Of a stretch of DNA of 64,000 bases, positions 35,762 through 47,318 are shown piece after piece. Origin of the DNA: Lunularia cruciata (lineage: Eukaryota > Streptophyta > Marchantiopsida > Lunulariales > Lunulariaceae); contig OX419757.1 of the NCBI GenBank assembly GCA_948567375.1, positions 59,706,001 to 59,770,000 on the forward strand. The letters run 5' to 3'. Position numbers and translations under genes: made by a program. Position 1 is the stretch's first letter. Every line of letters starts with the position of its first letter. The notes under the pieces are model-generated. The model saw only the letters and a program-made list of their open reading frames with translations. It ran no database searches and had not been told where the DNA came from.

Positions 35762-37118
35762 GATCTACCATCTTGAAAGGTGAGTCCTTGGGTGCTGGTG
35801 ATACCTTTGGATGATTGCGCTTCTACAATCTGTGGATCAGTTTTTGTAACAGCTAGAATCTCTTGCCAAAATTTAGGGTTAATCTTAACCTTTGCCACCA
35901 AGTTGTTGGCCATTGGCATACGAATGAATGCATCTGCCAGTTGTTTCTTACCTTCCACGTAGGTGATTGTCATGTTGAAGCGTTGTCGCCACTCTGCCCA
36001 CCGAATTTGGCAACGAGATAGATCCTTCTGCGTCTCAAGGTAGACTAGAGGTTTGTGGTCTGTCTCACAAATGCCTTCTCGCCCAAGTAGTGCTTCCAAT
36101 GCTTGGTTGCTAGAATGATGGCCAGCTCTTCTTGTTCTATGGTGTGGTAGTTGCACTCTGTTGGTAACAACTTTTGAGAGAAATATGCAATTGGATGTCA
36201 TCTGTCATGCCACTCTTGTTGTAGGACTGCTCCTATTGCTACGCCTGATGCATCTGTAGCCAACTTGATTGGACATTTTAGGTCATACCACTTCAAGATT
36301 GGTGCATGTAGCAAGGCAGCCTTCAATTCTTGAAAGGCCAACTCTTGTGCGGTTCCCCATGTCCACTTCTTCCCCTTGCCAAGTAGTGCCGTTAAAGGCT
36401 GTGCAACCTTAGAGAAGTCCTTGACAAATCTACGATAGAATCTTGTCAACCCCAAGAAGCTCTTAAGTTGAGTCTAATCTTTTGCGGCACTCCATTTTTG
36501 AATGACCTCTATTTTATCTATCAATACTTGAATGCCCTCTGCACTTACTCTATGCCCTAAGTAGTCTACTTCAGACTTGCCAAACTCACACTTTGAGATT
36601 TTGGCGTACAACTGATTCTGTCTTAGAATCTAGAGGACCTCTCGTAGATGTTGTTTGTGTTCTGTCATCGTGCTACTATATACTAAGATATCATCCAAGA
36701 AGACGATAAAAGACTTATCCAAGTATGGACAAAATATGTCATTCATTAGGCTCATGAAAGTGGCAGGCACATTGGTGAGGCCAAAAGGCATCACAAGATA
36801 CTCAAAGTGGCCATACTTGGTTTGAAAGGCAGTTTTGTACACATCCTCCTCTGCAATTTGGATTTGATTATAACCGCTCCGCAAGTCCAGTTTGGTGAAG
36901 TATCTTGCTCCATGGAGTTGATCAAACAGGTCATCCATGCAAGGTAAGGGGTATTTGTTCTTCACTATTTGCTGATTGAGACCCCGATAGTCAATGCATA
37001 TGCGCATTGTACCATCCTTCTTCTTCACAAACAAGATAGAGGCCCCATATGGTGATACGCTAGGTTGGATGAACCCTTTTTGTAGCATCTCCTCAATTTG
37101 AGTCTTACACTCCTCCAA
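35680..37118 (-). pseudogene. Reverse transcriptase and RNase H of chromovirus A
   Basis: The reverse transcriptase block at 36630-37118 has [50 protein letters not shown] and the catalytic FLDDILVYS (FLDD at 36690-36701), all intact. After an in-frame interruption the connection and RNase H follow (GLTRFYRRFVKDFS, LATDASGVAIGAVL at 36198-36455, then ETDHKPLVYLETQ). The polymerase domain itself looks unbroken; the whole polyprotein does not. Confidence 0.88.
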
Positions 37119-37193
37119 CTCATGAGGTGATAGGCAATATGGGGCCTTACAAGGAGGTGTCTTCCCCGGGAGTGTCTCTATTTTGTGATCTAC

Positions 37194-37754
37194 TCATCTT
37201 TTAGGTGGTAATCTTGAGGGTAGATCATCGGGAAAGACATCTTGAAACTCATCCACCACATCATTCAATTTCTCAGGAATTTGTCCAGCGAGTTGTGCAC
37301 TCTGGACTTCTCTTATTAGACCCATAAAACATCTATTGGTCTTATAGACAGTTGTCATCCCTACGACATATAGAGGCAATTTCTGCCTGTGTGATTTTTC
37401 TTTCACCCCAATGATTGACCATTGGTGGGTTCTCACTACTTTCTTCCTCCAATCCACCATTGGGTTGTACTGCTCCATCCATAGCTTACCTAAAATTGCA
37501 TCATAACGGGCTAATTGTATCACTCGCCACTCAATTGCTTCTTGATATTCTCCTACAGAGAGGGTTACCCGTCTAGGTAATGATTCAATCCTCTCTGTTT
37601 GCCCATTTGGTAACTCTACTTCTTTACTTCCATCTCTCTCTAGATCCACTCCCAATCTTATTGCAATAGAGCGAGACAAGAAATTCTCTATTGCTCTCGG
37701 ATCTATTAATACTCTCACTTGATTACCTTCTAGGATTCCATTCACGACAATCAA
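37194..37754 (-). pseudogene. Aspartic protease of chromovirus A
   Basis: The segment begins MIVVNGILEGNQVRVLIDPRAIENF. The catalytic D-S/T-G-A loop is altered to D-P-R-A, which should abolish proteolysis. ILGKLWMEQYNP is the usual following hydrophobic-Gly block. It lies directly upstream of reverse transcriptase. Confidence 0.75.
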
Positions 37755-37949
37755 TAGTGAGGTTGCCTTTCGGGATCTTTGCGCATTATTCTTCTTCCTT
37801 CCCTCGCTTCTCTACTTCCTTATTGAGCCAGTAAGGCTACGAGGTACATTTACTAGCAATCTTTGTTTTCCAAAGTGGTTTCCACCTCCTCCTCTTCAAT
37901 GTGCCTCTCCATGTTGTTCAAAGATCACCTATATGAAGGCCGAGGGCCT

Positions 37950-38869
37950 CTAGGGAAACGAGTGCAACAATTGGTAGATATGTGCCCAATACGGCCACAA
38001 TTGTAACAACGGCGTTGTTCTCCTTGAGTCCCTTCTCCTCGTGGGACTCCATTTCTTTGTTCTTCTACCCGTCCCTGCTACTCTTGAAGCGGCCGTGCTC
38101 CTCGATCCCGGAATCGAAGGTTGCCCAATTCCATCGGTACTGGTCCACCCATGTGTGGCATTTCTGCCCAATAATGTTGAGGTGGAACTACTCCTTCACC
38201 TCCACCTAATGCTCCTGCTATTCTCTGCGCACAAGCAATGGCTTCAAATACCGTGCGAGGGTTTTGCACCATGACTTCTTGGCGAATCCGCTCTTTCAAC
38301 CCTCGTTTGAAATTGTCGAGAGCCTCTACTGGACTCATGTTGGTAATTGTGACTTGTAGATCCAGAAATGCCTCCACATACTCTTGTATGCTATTCTTCT
38401 GTCTCAATCCCCATAGTCGGGTTTGAGCCATCTACACAGAATCCACCGATTGGAAATCCTTCAGCAGTCCTTCTTGCATTGTTGTCCATGTGACCTCCCT
38501 TCTCTCGGCCAGCATGGATCGTTCCCAAGCATCATACCATGTGAGTGCTTTATCGGTCAAGTACCCACATGCAAACATGCCTGCAGCATGCTCTGTGATC
38601 TCTGTTGAGAACAATCAGAAATATTTATTCATTCTTGAGATCCAATTTTCCACTACTCCCATCATACGCTGCTCCTTGTAAGGCTTGATGTTGCAGGTCT
38701 TCTTCATTCGGAGTAGCAATGTGGCTTCATTGTTGATAGGGTTTGTAGGCACGGGTGCCTCTCCAAGTACTTCAGTCGCAGGTATTGGGTTTTGAGACGG
38801 CTCTTCTCCTTGCATGGCTTGATCGTTCCTGAGGATCTGCACTTGACTTTGTAATGTCTCCATGGTCAT
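37950..38869 (-). pseudogene. Gag of chromovirus A
   Basis: Three consecutive open segments (38615-38869, 38432-38614, 38078-38431) are separated by stops or frame changes. They contain the capsid-type WISRMNKYF, GYLTDKALTWYDAW and NSIQEYVEAFLDL. A CCHC knuckle CYNCGRIGHISTNC lies at 37967-38008. The knuckle is intact. Confidence 0.8.
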
Positions 38870-39507
38870 CTTAATCTCTCAAAATTCATTCAGCATCCCT
38901 TGCATTCCTTGCACCAGCTCTTGCAATTACGGATCCATGGTTCCTACAACACCCAATTGCTAACGTCTACTTCAATACAGAGTCAACATAATCACTCTGG
39001 AAGGCGCACGAACTATCGGAACTACCATTGGGACCTCAGAAGCTATCACTCGTTGATAATACTCCTCACCAAAATTCCTAACCATAAAATCTCTAAACAT
39101 CACTTTCGGCCTCACTACATAGGAAGGGAGAGGATTTGGGACATTCATATCCATATTATCATAATAGAATTTAGATCATCAAATCCCACTCTCTATCACA
39201 TATCACCACAAGTAGAATCACCGGTTTTGGTGAGTTCATCACTCTGTCCATGAATTCCGCACCAAAGTGATAAATTAGCAATACCCTCATCTACTCACGC
39301 TGGATGTACACAACCTTGATGTGGAATGGGTTTGAAAATGGAAAGCTAGGTGTGGGAAATTGTCCCCCCGGCACATGCAACCCATCCGCTCTCTAAAGCC
39401 TTTCCTAAGTCTAGCGATTACTCTATGTTCTCCACCTCAAATTACTCAATTTCAGTAGTTCGTGCTATTCCAAGAGGGGTGATCCACTCTCTTGGACTAG
39501 AACACTC
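38870..39507. other. 5' untranslated leader of chromovirus A
   Basis: Between the primer-binding site and the first gag Met at 38869. No ORF is supported here. Confidence 0.6.
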
Positions 39508-39519
39508 GCTCTGATACCA
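39508..39519 (-). other. Primer-binding site of chromovirus A (tRNA-iMet type)
   Basis: Minus strand TGGTATCAGAGC, one base inside the 5' LTR. It matches the complement of the 3' end of plant initiator tRNA-Met, the usual primer of many plant LTR elements. Confidence 0.9.
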
Positions 39520-39520
39520 T

Positions 39521-40103
39521 TGTAATACTCCGAGGACAAGAGAAGAGAGAAAACACAAATTGCACACTCAAACATTCGATGCCCCAAGGGAGCACCTTCT
39601 CTTTATTATATAGACAAAGAGGATCTCCTCCAAGGAAGCTCCACCATAGGATTAGGGACACAGATAGGTGACATGTCAGCAAGCTCCACCCTTGGATTAC
39701 TTACTTGGATGGGTGACCTGTCTGGTCTAGGTCCTATCTGGTTGGTCAAACAAGCTTTGACCGGAGGGAATCTTTTAGGGAATCTTCATGTAGGAATCTC
39801 AGAATCACGTGAGTAAGGTACCATTGGAAAGCTCTCAACAAGACAAAGCAGGGGGGAGGGAAGGCCAGCCTTTCCTCTTGGGGGGGGGGGGAATGCACAT
39901 TTTTTAGGCCTAATTCATCCGTTTAGGCCTCCAAAATTGCCTTCAAAGATTTCAGGCATATTTTGGTTCCTACTCTATTAGTAGAAGTCCCCTTTTGGTG
40001 ATACCTCTTTCTTATCTATTTTGACCATCATGTATAACACCATTCTAGAAGTTACCAAACCGAATTTCACATCTAGATCATATGGCTAACCCTTGGTATT
40101 ACA
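39521..40103 (-). repeat. 5' LTR of chromovirus A
   Basis: 583 bp, tgtaatac...gtattaca on the plus strand, so termini are TG...CA with an 8-bp perfect inverted terminal repeat. The TSD taata follows at 40104-40108. Confidence 0.92.
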
Positions 40104-40108
40104 TAATA

Positions 40109-42154
40109 GCACCATCCTTTCATACTAGTCTTCACATATCACTCCAAAATAAAGGTAACATAAGACAAGATGATCTCTAAAGCCAACCAAAAAACACACG
40201 TCCAATACTATAATCCTCCTCCTTAAATTGGTGTGGAAAAGTACACATAGGATAAATACTCTAGACATGCTCATCCTTTGTCTAAGATCTATGAGCCTCA
40301 ATATCTCATCATGCAAAAGTTGCTTCCTCTCTTGAAGCCATTGAGCCTCATGGTATGTACCTCTAAAGTGCAAGAAGGTGGCAAGATCATCACTTGTGTG
40401 AGGTATCCATGAAACAATGTCCTCCCCTATATGCAAATAAGGCTCCTTCTTTGGCCCACCTATGAGAGTCAACAAAGGTTTACTTGCACAAGTGGATCTC
40501 CCAACCCCTTCATGTACATGCTCTATCTAACTACCCACATTAGCATGAAGAAACTGCCAAGGGAAGCATATATGCTTTGTATGCTTTGTTGTCTACTTTG
40601 TTTGACTACCCATATGTGAAGAAACTACCAAGGGAATCAGAGCTACTCTGCCTTTAGCTACTTGGTTGCCTCCCCATGACCATCCCTCATATGCAAGCCT
40701 AAGAGAATCTAGCAACATCCTCACCTCATGTAGAATCCTTTGAGACCTCTCTAATATCCATAGTAATAACAAACTCTCTCATATAAAACACTCTTGAAGT
40801 CTATACCCCTTGTTTATCAACCTCTTCTCACTTACAACTCTATCCAACTCATCAATCCTCTCAATTCTCTTACCAATAAGGTTTTCCAGATCAGCAACTC
40901 TATGCTTGTGTTCTCTCTCTCTCTCTCTACACTAACTAAGTGTGCTAACCTCCCATGAATAGTACTCTCCTCAATAGATAAGTCCATTTCTTGCTCTACC
41001 AGTCTTGTCTCTCTTTCTACAAGAATATGCTCATCCATCCTCATCTCTCTTCCTTCTCTCCTATTCTACTCTCCCAAGTCCTCATCCTAAACTCATACCA
41101 CCCTAGTTTATACTCTTGAAGACAAATTTTCTCTTCTCTCTCAACTAGATGCTCCTCTAGAAGTATATACAAATGAGTTGCTTTAGGTAGAGTATGGGGC
41201 TCAACTTCTATAGGAGCACTAAAATGGGGTGAGTGAGCATGGTGAGTCTTAAATATAAGAGTCACCTCATGTGGAGAATGTGGAAGGAGTTGGTCTCATG
41301 GGAAGAATGAGCATGATCTATACACAAAATCTACACATGATCATTTAAGTCTATGAACCTAGTTCAAGCCAAGCCTATCAAGTTTATCCAAGCCCATATC
41401 AAAATCATATCAAATAAGGAAGATCCACTAAAATATTCAATAATGAAAGCTTGTTATTCTCCATCATAAATACACAAATAAATAAATAAATATGCTGATA
41501 TGGATAAAAAATATTTCTCCATTAAAGCCACTCTCAATCCCTTCGTAATCAGCATGGCTATTGGATGCCTCCTCTCCTTCATCCTCACACTCAATGCCAT
41601 AAACCTCCTTGGTCTCTCTTGGGCTATATATAAGCTCTTCCTCACCCACCAAACCTTTCTTGTTGAGCAAGTGTGTAAGGACTTTCCCTACATGAGTCAG
41701 ATAAAAATTGCATTATCTTTAGGTGGTGAAGTTGCCAACAAACTACAACTAGCTCCGCCTCAATAGCAAATACAATAAACTCCACCCAATCATAAAATAT
41801 AGAGGTAGAATGCTCCATCTTGCACTTCATTTTCAAAATGAATTCCCATGTACTACTTTGGGATGCCTATATGGAATAAGAATAGAATGTAAAGAAAGGC
41901 ATGAATGAAGGGTAAACACAATGTTGTGCTAAATATCTCCTTGTTGTATGGTCTCTAAGAGGAAACCAATTTTCAACCAAACTTTGAGGGACTGTCTTTC
42001 TCTTTGGAGTGCTCTTCCTAAGCAAACAAAAAGCCTCCCATATCATCTTCATAGTAAGAACAAAATCTTGCACTCTAATACTCCCATTGTGAGTATCCTT
42101 GTTCCATGTCTGAGCAAATATTATACACAAAGGAACCTGCACACCAGAACACAA
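40109..42154 (-). pseudogene. Decayed coiled-coil gene upstream of the FCP1-like fragment
   Basis: Minus-strand open segments follow in order: 41867-42154, 41642-41836, 41464-41670, 41041-41265, 40832-41044 and 40125-40475. The segments at 40832-41265 are Glu/Arg-rich with coiled-coil character (LVEREEKICLQEY, LVEQEMDLSIEES, VERERENTSIELL). The last has LQERKQLLHDEILRLIDLRQRM. They run towards the FCP1-like fragment at 33,535-33,835 on the other side of chromovirus A. I read them as one decayed gene or large repeat ORF interrupted by the retrotransposon. The family is unknown and the joins are not proven. Confidence 0.4.
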
Positions 42155-42159
42155 AAACT

Positions 42160-43470
42160 TGCTTAGCTAGGAAACTTACTTTACTTACTTTGCATGTTCT
42201 CACCCATGTTCTTACTATTTGCTTGTTATTGCATGAGATGGTCAACCAAGAGAACCTAGAGATATTACAGGAAAAGGTTAAAAAAAGAAAAATGTTATTA
42301 GAGATTGTCAAGAACCACTCAAGAGTTCATGTTCCACAATTGTTAAATGGACTATGCAAACTAGGTGCCCATGCAAACCACCAAGCCGTGCAAACCATTT
42401 TTCTATGCAAACCATAGCCAAGCAGTTTGCATAGGTGCCTATGATTTGCATTTTGCAGTTTGTGTGGCAAAGGATTTCAATACAATTCTTGAAATCTTGA
42501 AAATCAAAGAACAAATTTTGAATTTTTTTTGTGATTTTCAAATTTTGAAACTCACTTGGGATCAAGGATACTCCATCCCAAGTGCAATTTTCAATTCCAA
42601 ATGCATCCAAATCAATCTCCTATATTCTTCCTTTTTTTACTTCTTTGATTTGTGCTTTGTCCAGCACCACTTCACATAGGGTATGTAATCAATAAGTGTA
42701 TTGAATTTCACCTACCAATGTCTTTCAATTGTTTCTACTCCACTCTGCCCCTCATCTTCAACCACTACTTTAGAATGCCCATAATTATTTAAATTAATTG
42801 TAGATTTCACAAATAGTGATCCTGACCAAGGTGTTGGCATATATTGCCAATACCTTGATAGGTCTCTTATATCCTTGCATTGCCATGTGTTTGTGTTTTG
42901 TTCTTTGATTTCTGATTTTGGTTCTCTTCTCTCTAGTTTCTCTCTAGTTTCATAAGGTTTCTCTTCCTTCTACTCTTGTTCCAATTTTTCTCTTCCTTTT
43001 ACTCTCCCTCCTTACATGTACATTCTCCACAACCAACAAACTCCTGTGGGTCATGAATTTGCAAATGTTGCTGGTCAAATGCCTGAACCAAGTTTCAAAT
43101 TCTCTTCCTAACTTGTAGATTGAATGCTTATACTCATTTATCTTCATAATAGATTTTCCCTTTTATGAATCTCATTTGAAAATGATGTACCCCTATGGAT
43201 TGAATGCATATCCTCTTTATCTATATAAGATTTTTGAATTATCTACCTAGTCTCCAAAAACAGATTTTCCTATCTTTCCAACATGCAAACCCTCTAGAAT
43301 TCCATGATCAATACGCAAACCCAATGAAAAAGTGAAAGGTGATGGATTGTTTCTTCTCTTGTCTCCCCAATTTAAATCCAAAAGTTCAATACTTACCTTA
43401 GTCTTGAAAAGGTGGAGAGCTACTATTGTAAGTATGAGGAGGATGAAGAGTCACCCTTGAACAGACTTTG
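42160..43470. other. Non-coding stretch
   Basis: AT-rich, no convincing reading frame. Separates the decayed coiled-coil gene from the repeats in front of chromovirus B. Confidence 0.5.
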
Positions 43471-43810
43471 TCACATTCTTAATCAAGTAATACACATGAA
43501 CTATAAACTAAATAAACTTGAATCAAGCATAGGATAGAATACAAAAAATTCCCTCAACAAAGCAAAGTAAAATCAACAAAGTAGATGTACTAAGTGAAAA
43601 CAAAAATAAACAAAGTAGATGCATTGAGCACAATATTATATAGTAAATCACACTCTATCACATTCTTAATCCCTTAACCAAGTAATACACATGAACTATA
43701 AACTAAATAAACTTGAATCAAGCATGCAAGAGAATACCAAACATTCCCTTAACAAATCAAATCAACAAAGTAAAATCAACAAAATAGATGTATTGAGCAA
43801 AAAATAAAAT
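43471..43810. repeat. 187-bp tandem duplication left of chromovirus B
   Basis: tcacattcttaat...caagtaatacacatgaac...taaacttgaatcaagcat starts at 43471 and again at 43658. The words aagtagatg and attgagca also recur at about 43,610, 43,785 and, on the other side of chromovirus B, at about 49,820. Confidence 0.8.
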
Positions 43811-43977
43811 ACATTGTCATCAAATATACAAATAGAACTCAAAGGAGTGCTAAATACATGAAGGGGTAAGAGGTGTGGGTTGTTGCTATAACAATATGGA
43901 GTTTAGCAATGAAGTTAGTAAGGCTAAAAAAGTAGCAAATAAGACAAATTAGCCTAGAATATTCCAAAAGTATCTAG

Positions 43978-44178
43978 GAAGCTTCTTGGGAAGGTTCTCG
44001 GCTAGCTTAGCTTGCACTCCAAGTAGGTAACTTCTAGAATGAAGCTTCTAGAAGCTTCCAACTAGCTTAGCTTGCACGCTAAGTAAGCATCTTCTAGAAG
44101 GAAACTTCTTGAGAAACTTCTTGGTTACTTGGCTTGCACTCTAAGAAAGCGGCTCAAAGAAGTTTCTTGAGAAACTTC
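43978..44178 (+). promoter_or_regulatory. Array of heat-shock-element modules in the LTR
   Basis: Perfect GAAnnTTC or TTCnnGAA modules at 43978-43985, 43990-43997, 44032-44039, 44041-44058 (GAAgcTTCtaGAAgcTTC, four alternating units), 44092-44099, 44101-44108, 44113-44120, 44159-44166 and 44171-44178. Alternating nGAAn units are the binding site of heat-shock transcription factors. Each module is expected only about once per 4 kb by chance. The array ends about 20 bp before the TATA box. Heat response is inferred, not shown. Confidence 0.6.
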
Positions 44179-44198
44179 TCAAGGGCCTTGTATGCTCC

Positions 44199-44208
44199 CT
44201 ATAAATAC
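44199..44208 (+). promoter_or_regulatory. LTR TATA box of chromovirus B
   Basis: CTATAAATAC in the 5' LTR, conserved at 49428-49437 in the 3' LTR, about 100 bp before the LTR end. It is a strong plant-type TATA box and a likely RNA polymerase II start for the element's transcript. Confidence 0.75.
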
Positions 44209-44312
44209 AAGGGCCAAAGCTCATGCTAGGCATTTGGAGTTTTCACACATTCAAGTGTCCCAATGTGAGTTTCCATTCTCTTATTTCTCTCCTTGGTCTC
44301 GGTCTTTTACAT

Positions 44313-44324
44313 TGGTATTAGAGT
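44313..44324 (+). other. Primer-binding site of chromovirus B, altered
   Basis: tggtattagagt, one base after the 5' LTR. It differs from the tRNA-iMet primer site seen in chromovirus A by two C-to-T changes. Confidence 0.75.
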
Positions 44325-44582
44325 AGGAATGGGATGGATGGAATTTATGGACCACCAAATCTACTTCTGCCAAACCATTTGGATTTTTGTGTCCAAGTAC
44401 TACCCAAGCATTGGTTCATACAATTCATCACCTCACACTTTGGGCAGGATTTTCTACATATGATCACCTTGTCTGAGGAACCCTTGATACTTCCGGTTGT
44501 AACTTATGGAGAACGTTGGACGTATTGCATCTATGTGTTAATAAATTAGAAAAATTGGGATGTAGTAGGATAGAGTAGTAGC

Positions 44583-45420
44583 CATGGCGGCAATACCAGA
44601 TGTTATCATTGTTATGCAACAATAAATTGAGCACCTTACTCAATTGTTGGATGAACGAGCCCAGAAACAACAATAACATATAGAGGGAGCACCAGTTCAA
44701 GATGGAGAAATTGAATCTGATTTCCAAAACCCAAGGTGTTTGAAGGCAAGAATCTTTTGAGCATAGTAGAGGATTTTGTATTTGACTACAAATGTTATTT
44801 TGAAGCTATCAATCTTCAAGATGAATGGAAACAGATTCTCTTAGCTTCTAGCCAATTGGAAGGTGTGGCAAAACTTTGGTGTTGATTTTGTGTAGAGCAA
44901 GTTGAACAATAGATTTTTGAACCAATCTTAACATGGCGGAATTCAAGGATGCAATACTTTGTCAATTTCAAACTATAAATGCCACCCGAGCCGCATAAGA
45001 TAAATTGGCAAAGTTGAAGCAAATTGGCTCTATAAGGAGCAACATCATGTAATTTCAGAACATCATCATGCAGATTCCAAATATACAAGAAGGTGAATTC
45101 TGGATTGATTTGTGAGGGGCTTGAAGTCACAAACCAAATTGGAGGTGACCATGCAAGAACCACAAAACGTGGAAGAAGCCATGCAATTGATTGAGCGTTT
45201 TGATTCCTTGGTTGCAACAATTTGGTCTTGACCTTGACCTACACAAAGCCTACCAATATACTACGCATGGATGGAGGAACCGGCACCAATGGAGATTGAT
45301 TCTATCTAACGGAGACCACTTGGTATAGTGGATAGAGAAAGATTGCAACAAAATGGTGGTTGTTTTTATTGTTGTCATGTTGGACATCGCATTGTTGAAT
45401 GTCTACTTAAGAATGTGCGA
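44583..45420 (+). pseudogene. Gag of chromovirus B
   Basis: Begins near ATGGCGGCAATACC (44583) and shows DEWKQILLASSQLEGVAKLW, typical of gypsy capsid. A perfect CCHC knuckle CFYCCHVGHRIVEC lies at 45361-45402. Frame changes and stops (for example a TAA before the RRPLG sequence) disrupt it. Confidence 0.75.
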
Positions 45421-45422
45421 CC

Positions 45423-46556
45423 TTGACAAGTTGCCCAGATGGAGTTTGTGGAGCAAAACGATCAAGGAAACAAGGAATCCTAGTAGGAGATTTTGAGCCA
45501 CCTACTAGGAGCTTGATTAGTTTCAATGGGATTGAAGGCTTGACCTATCCAAGCTTGCTTCACTTGCAAGGTACAATATCTAATTGGGGTTGTAGGATTT
45601 TGGTTGATTCTAGAAATTCAAAGAATTCCATGTCTATGCAAGTAGTAAAAGAATTGGGTATTCTTATCAACCTAGTAATTGGAAGTAGATTGATGATGGC
45701 GGATGGTAGAAAGGGTTCTGCATTCCATACCTTGCATCCTATTACCTTCAAGATTGGGAAGGATTATTTGGAGTGTATGAGGTTTGTAGTGGCACCTCTA
45801 CACTATGGTGTCATTCTAGGACTACCTTGGCTTGAATGTCATAAGGTTCAATTTGATTGGAGCCGAAGACAAATTCAAGTACAACACCAAGGTAGGAATT
45901 TCCAATTAGGTTGTCTAGCACCTTTAAGTAAGACACCTAAGAATAGTCAATCCCAGGATGGGAAGTTTGTCAAGAAGGTATCAATAGAGAAAACCTTGAA
46001 GGGGGATGAGTCCCAAGATGGGAAGTTTTCCAAGAAAGAAACCATGGAGCAAGCTTTGAAGAAAGATGAGTCCCTAGATGGGAAGTTTGTTAGTGAAGTA
46101 ACCATAGAGCAAGCCTTGGAGGAAGATCATTCTATTTTTTCAGTGTGGATCAAGCCAATTGCACAAGGACAATCTGAGGAGGGCCAAGACCCTCATCAAG
46201 CAATGGTTGATCACATAGTTCAGGAGTTTGTGGATGTGCTTTTGGATGATCTGCCAAAGGGATTACACTCCAATCGTGGTATGCCCTTCAAGATTGAGTT
46301 ATTGCCAAGGAGTACTCCATTGAGTAGACCAATCTATTGGCTCTCACCAAAGAAGTTGGAGGAGTTGCAAACAACACTTACGGAGTTGTTGGAGAAGGAC
46401 TTAAGACAACATAGTACCTTTCCTTGGGGAGCACCAATACTCTATGTTCAAAAGAAGGATGGAGGACTTTGTTTTTGTATTGATTACCATAGGCTCAATA
46501 AGCAAACAGTGAAGAATACATATCCCGTGCTTCAGATCAATGACTTGCTTGATTAA
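45423..46556 (+). pseudogene. Protease and start of reverse transcriptase of chromovirus B
   Basis: 377-codon open frame. [15 protein letters not shown] is the protease active-site region, with the usual D-S-G changed to [19 protein letters not shown] follows. A linker contains a threefold repeated acidic peptide around QDGKF/LDGKF with EQAL (45955-46130). Then [17 protein letters not shown] and [18 protein letters not shown] belong to reverse transcriptase. The frame stops at 46554 (TAA) after QINDLLD, inside the polymerase domain. Confidence 0.85.
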
Positions 46557-47318
46557 TTGAGTGGAGCACAATACTTTTCCAAGTTGGATCTTTGCTATGG
46601 CTATTGGCAAATCCACATTGATAGGGAGGATGTGCAAAAGACTGCCTTTTGCACAAGGTATGGGCATTTTGAATGGAGAGTTCTACCTTTTGTGGTTACT
46701 TATGCTCTAGCAGTCTTCATGGATCAGATGCATCGGGTATTGGATGGACTATTGGATTGGTACATGGTAGTGTTCTTGGACTATATCTTAATCTATAGCA
46801 AGACAGAGACATAACACATGAATCATGTGCAAGAAGTCCTAAGATGACTACGACAATGGAAATTTTATTGCAAGAAGTTGAAGTGTGCCTTTTGGCAAAA
46901 GGAATTTACCTTCTTGGGTCACAAGATCTCATTGGAGGGGATCAAGATGGAAGAGGAGAAAATCAAGGCCATTACTGATTGGCCTACTCCAAAAGATGCT
47001 ACACAAGTACGGGCATTCAATAGATTGGCCAGTTTTTACCGATGGTTCATCCATTATTATGCTCATGTGGATGCACCTTTGATTGACCTCTTGGGGAAGA
47101 CCTTGAGCTTCCAATGGACCACCAAGCATGAAGAAGCATTCCAAAAGTTGAAACATATGGTGTCTTCAAGACCCATTCTTCAACCATATGATCCTCAGCT
47201 ACCTTGTGTGGTTGATTTTGATACTTCTAACTTTGCAATTGGAGCCGTGTTGCAACATAAATTCCCAGATGGACTACATCCCATTGCCTTTGTGTCCCAC
47301 CGACTAAATACAACTTAA
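46557..47318 (+). pseudogene. Reverse transcriptase (rest) and RNase H of chromovirus B
   Basis: AQYFSKLDLCYGYWQIHI and the block FCTRYGHFEWRVLPF are in the right order. The catalytic box reads FLDYILIYS (46773-46784): the second catalytic Asp has become Tyr, so polymerase activity is lost. RNase H follows from 46878 (FLGHKISLEGIKMEEEKI, then VVDFDTSNFAIGAVL). It is in the same order as in chromovirus A but quite different in sequence. Confidence 0.88.

Larger units (their letters stand above)
33841..40103 (-). mobile_element. Ty3/gypsy chromovirus A, structurally complete, coding broken
   Basis: A 6,263-bp element with LTRs at both ends, a 5-bp TSD, tRNA-iMet-type primer site and polypurine tract. 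Minus-strand order is gag with CCHC knuckle, protease, reverse transcriptase, RNase H, integrase and a C-terminal chromodomain, the order of chromoviruses. The coding region is cut by several stops and frameshifts, while the two LTRs are still about 95% or more identical by eye. It is thus a rather young insertion that has lost coding capacity. It interrupts an older minus-strand gene-like unit. Confidence 0.92.
43887..44311 (+). repeat. 5' LTR of chromovirus B
   Basis: Homologous to 49116-49533, beginning tataacaatatggag and ending tcttttaca. It contains a TATA box at 44199-44208 and, upstream of it, the heat-shock-like array at 43978-44178. The exact left terminus (expected TG) is uncertain by a few bases. 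Confidence 0.88.

Noticed and set aside
33841-40103. DNA transposon suggested by 8-bp inverted ends tgtaatac/gtattaca
   Set aside because: These are the ends of LTRs; direct repeats, primer site and pol genes show an LTR retrotransposon.
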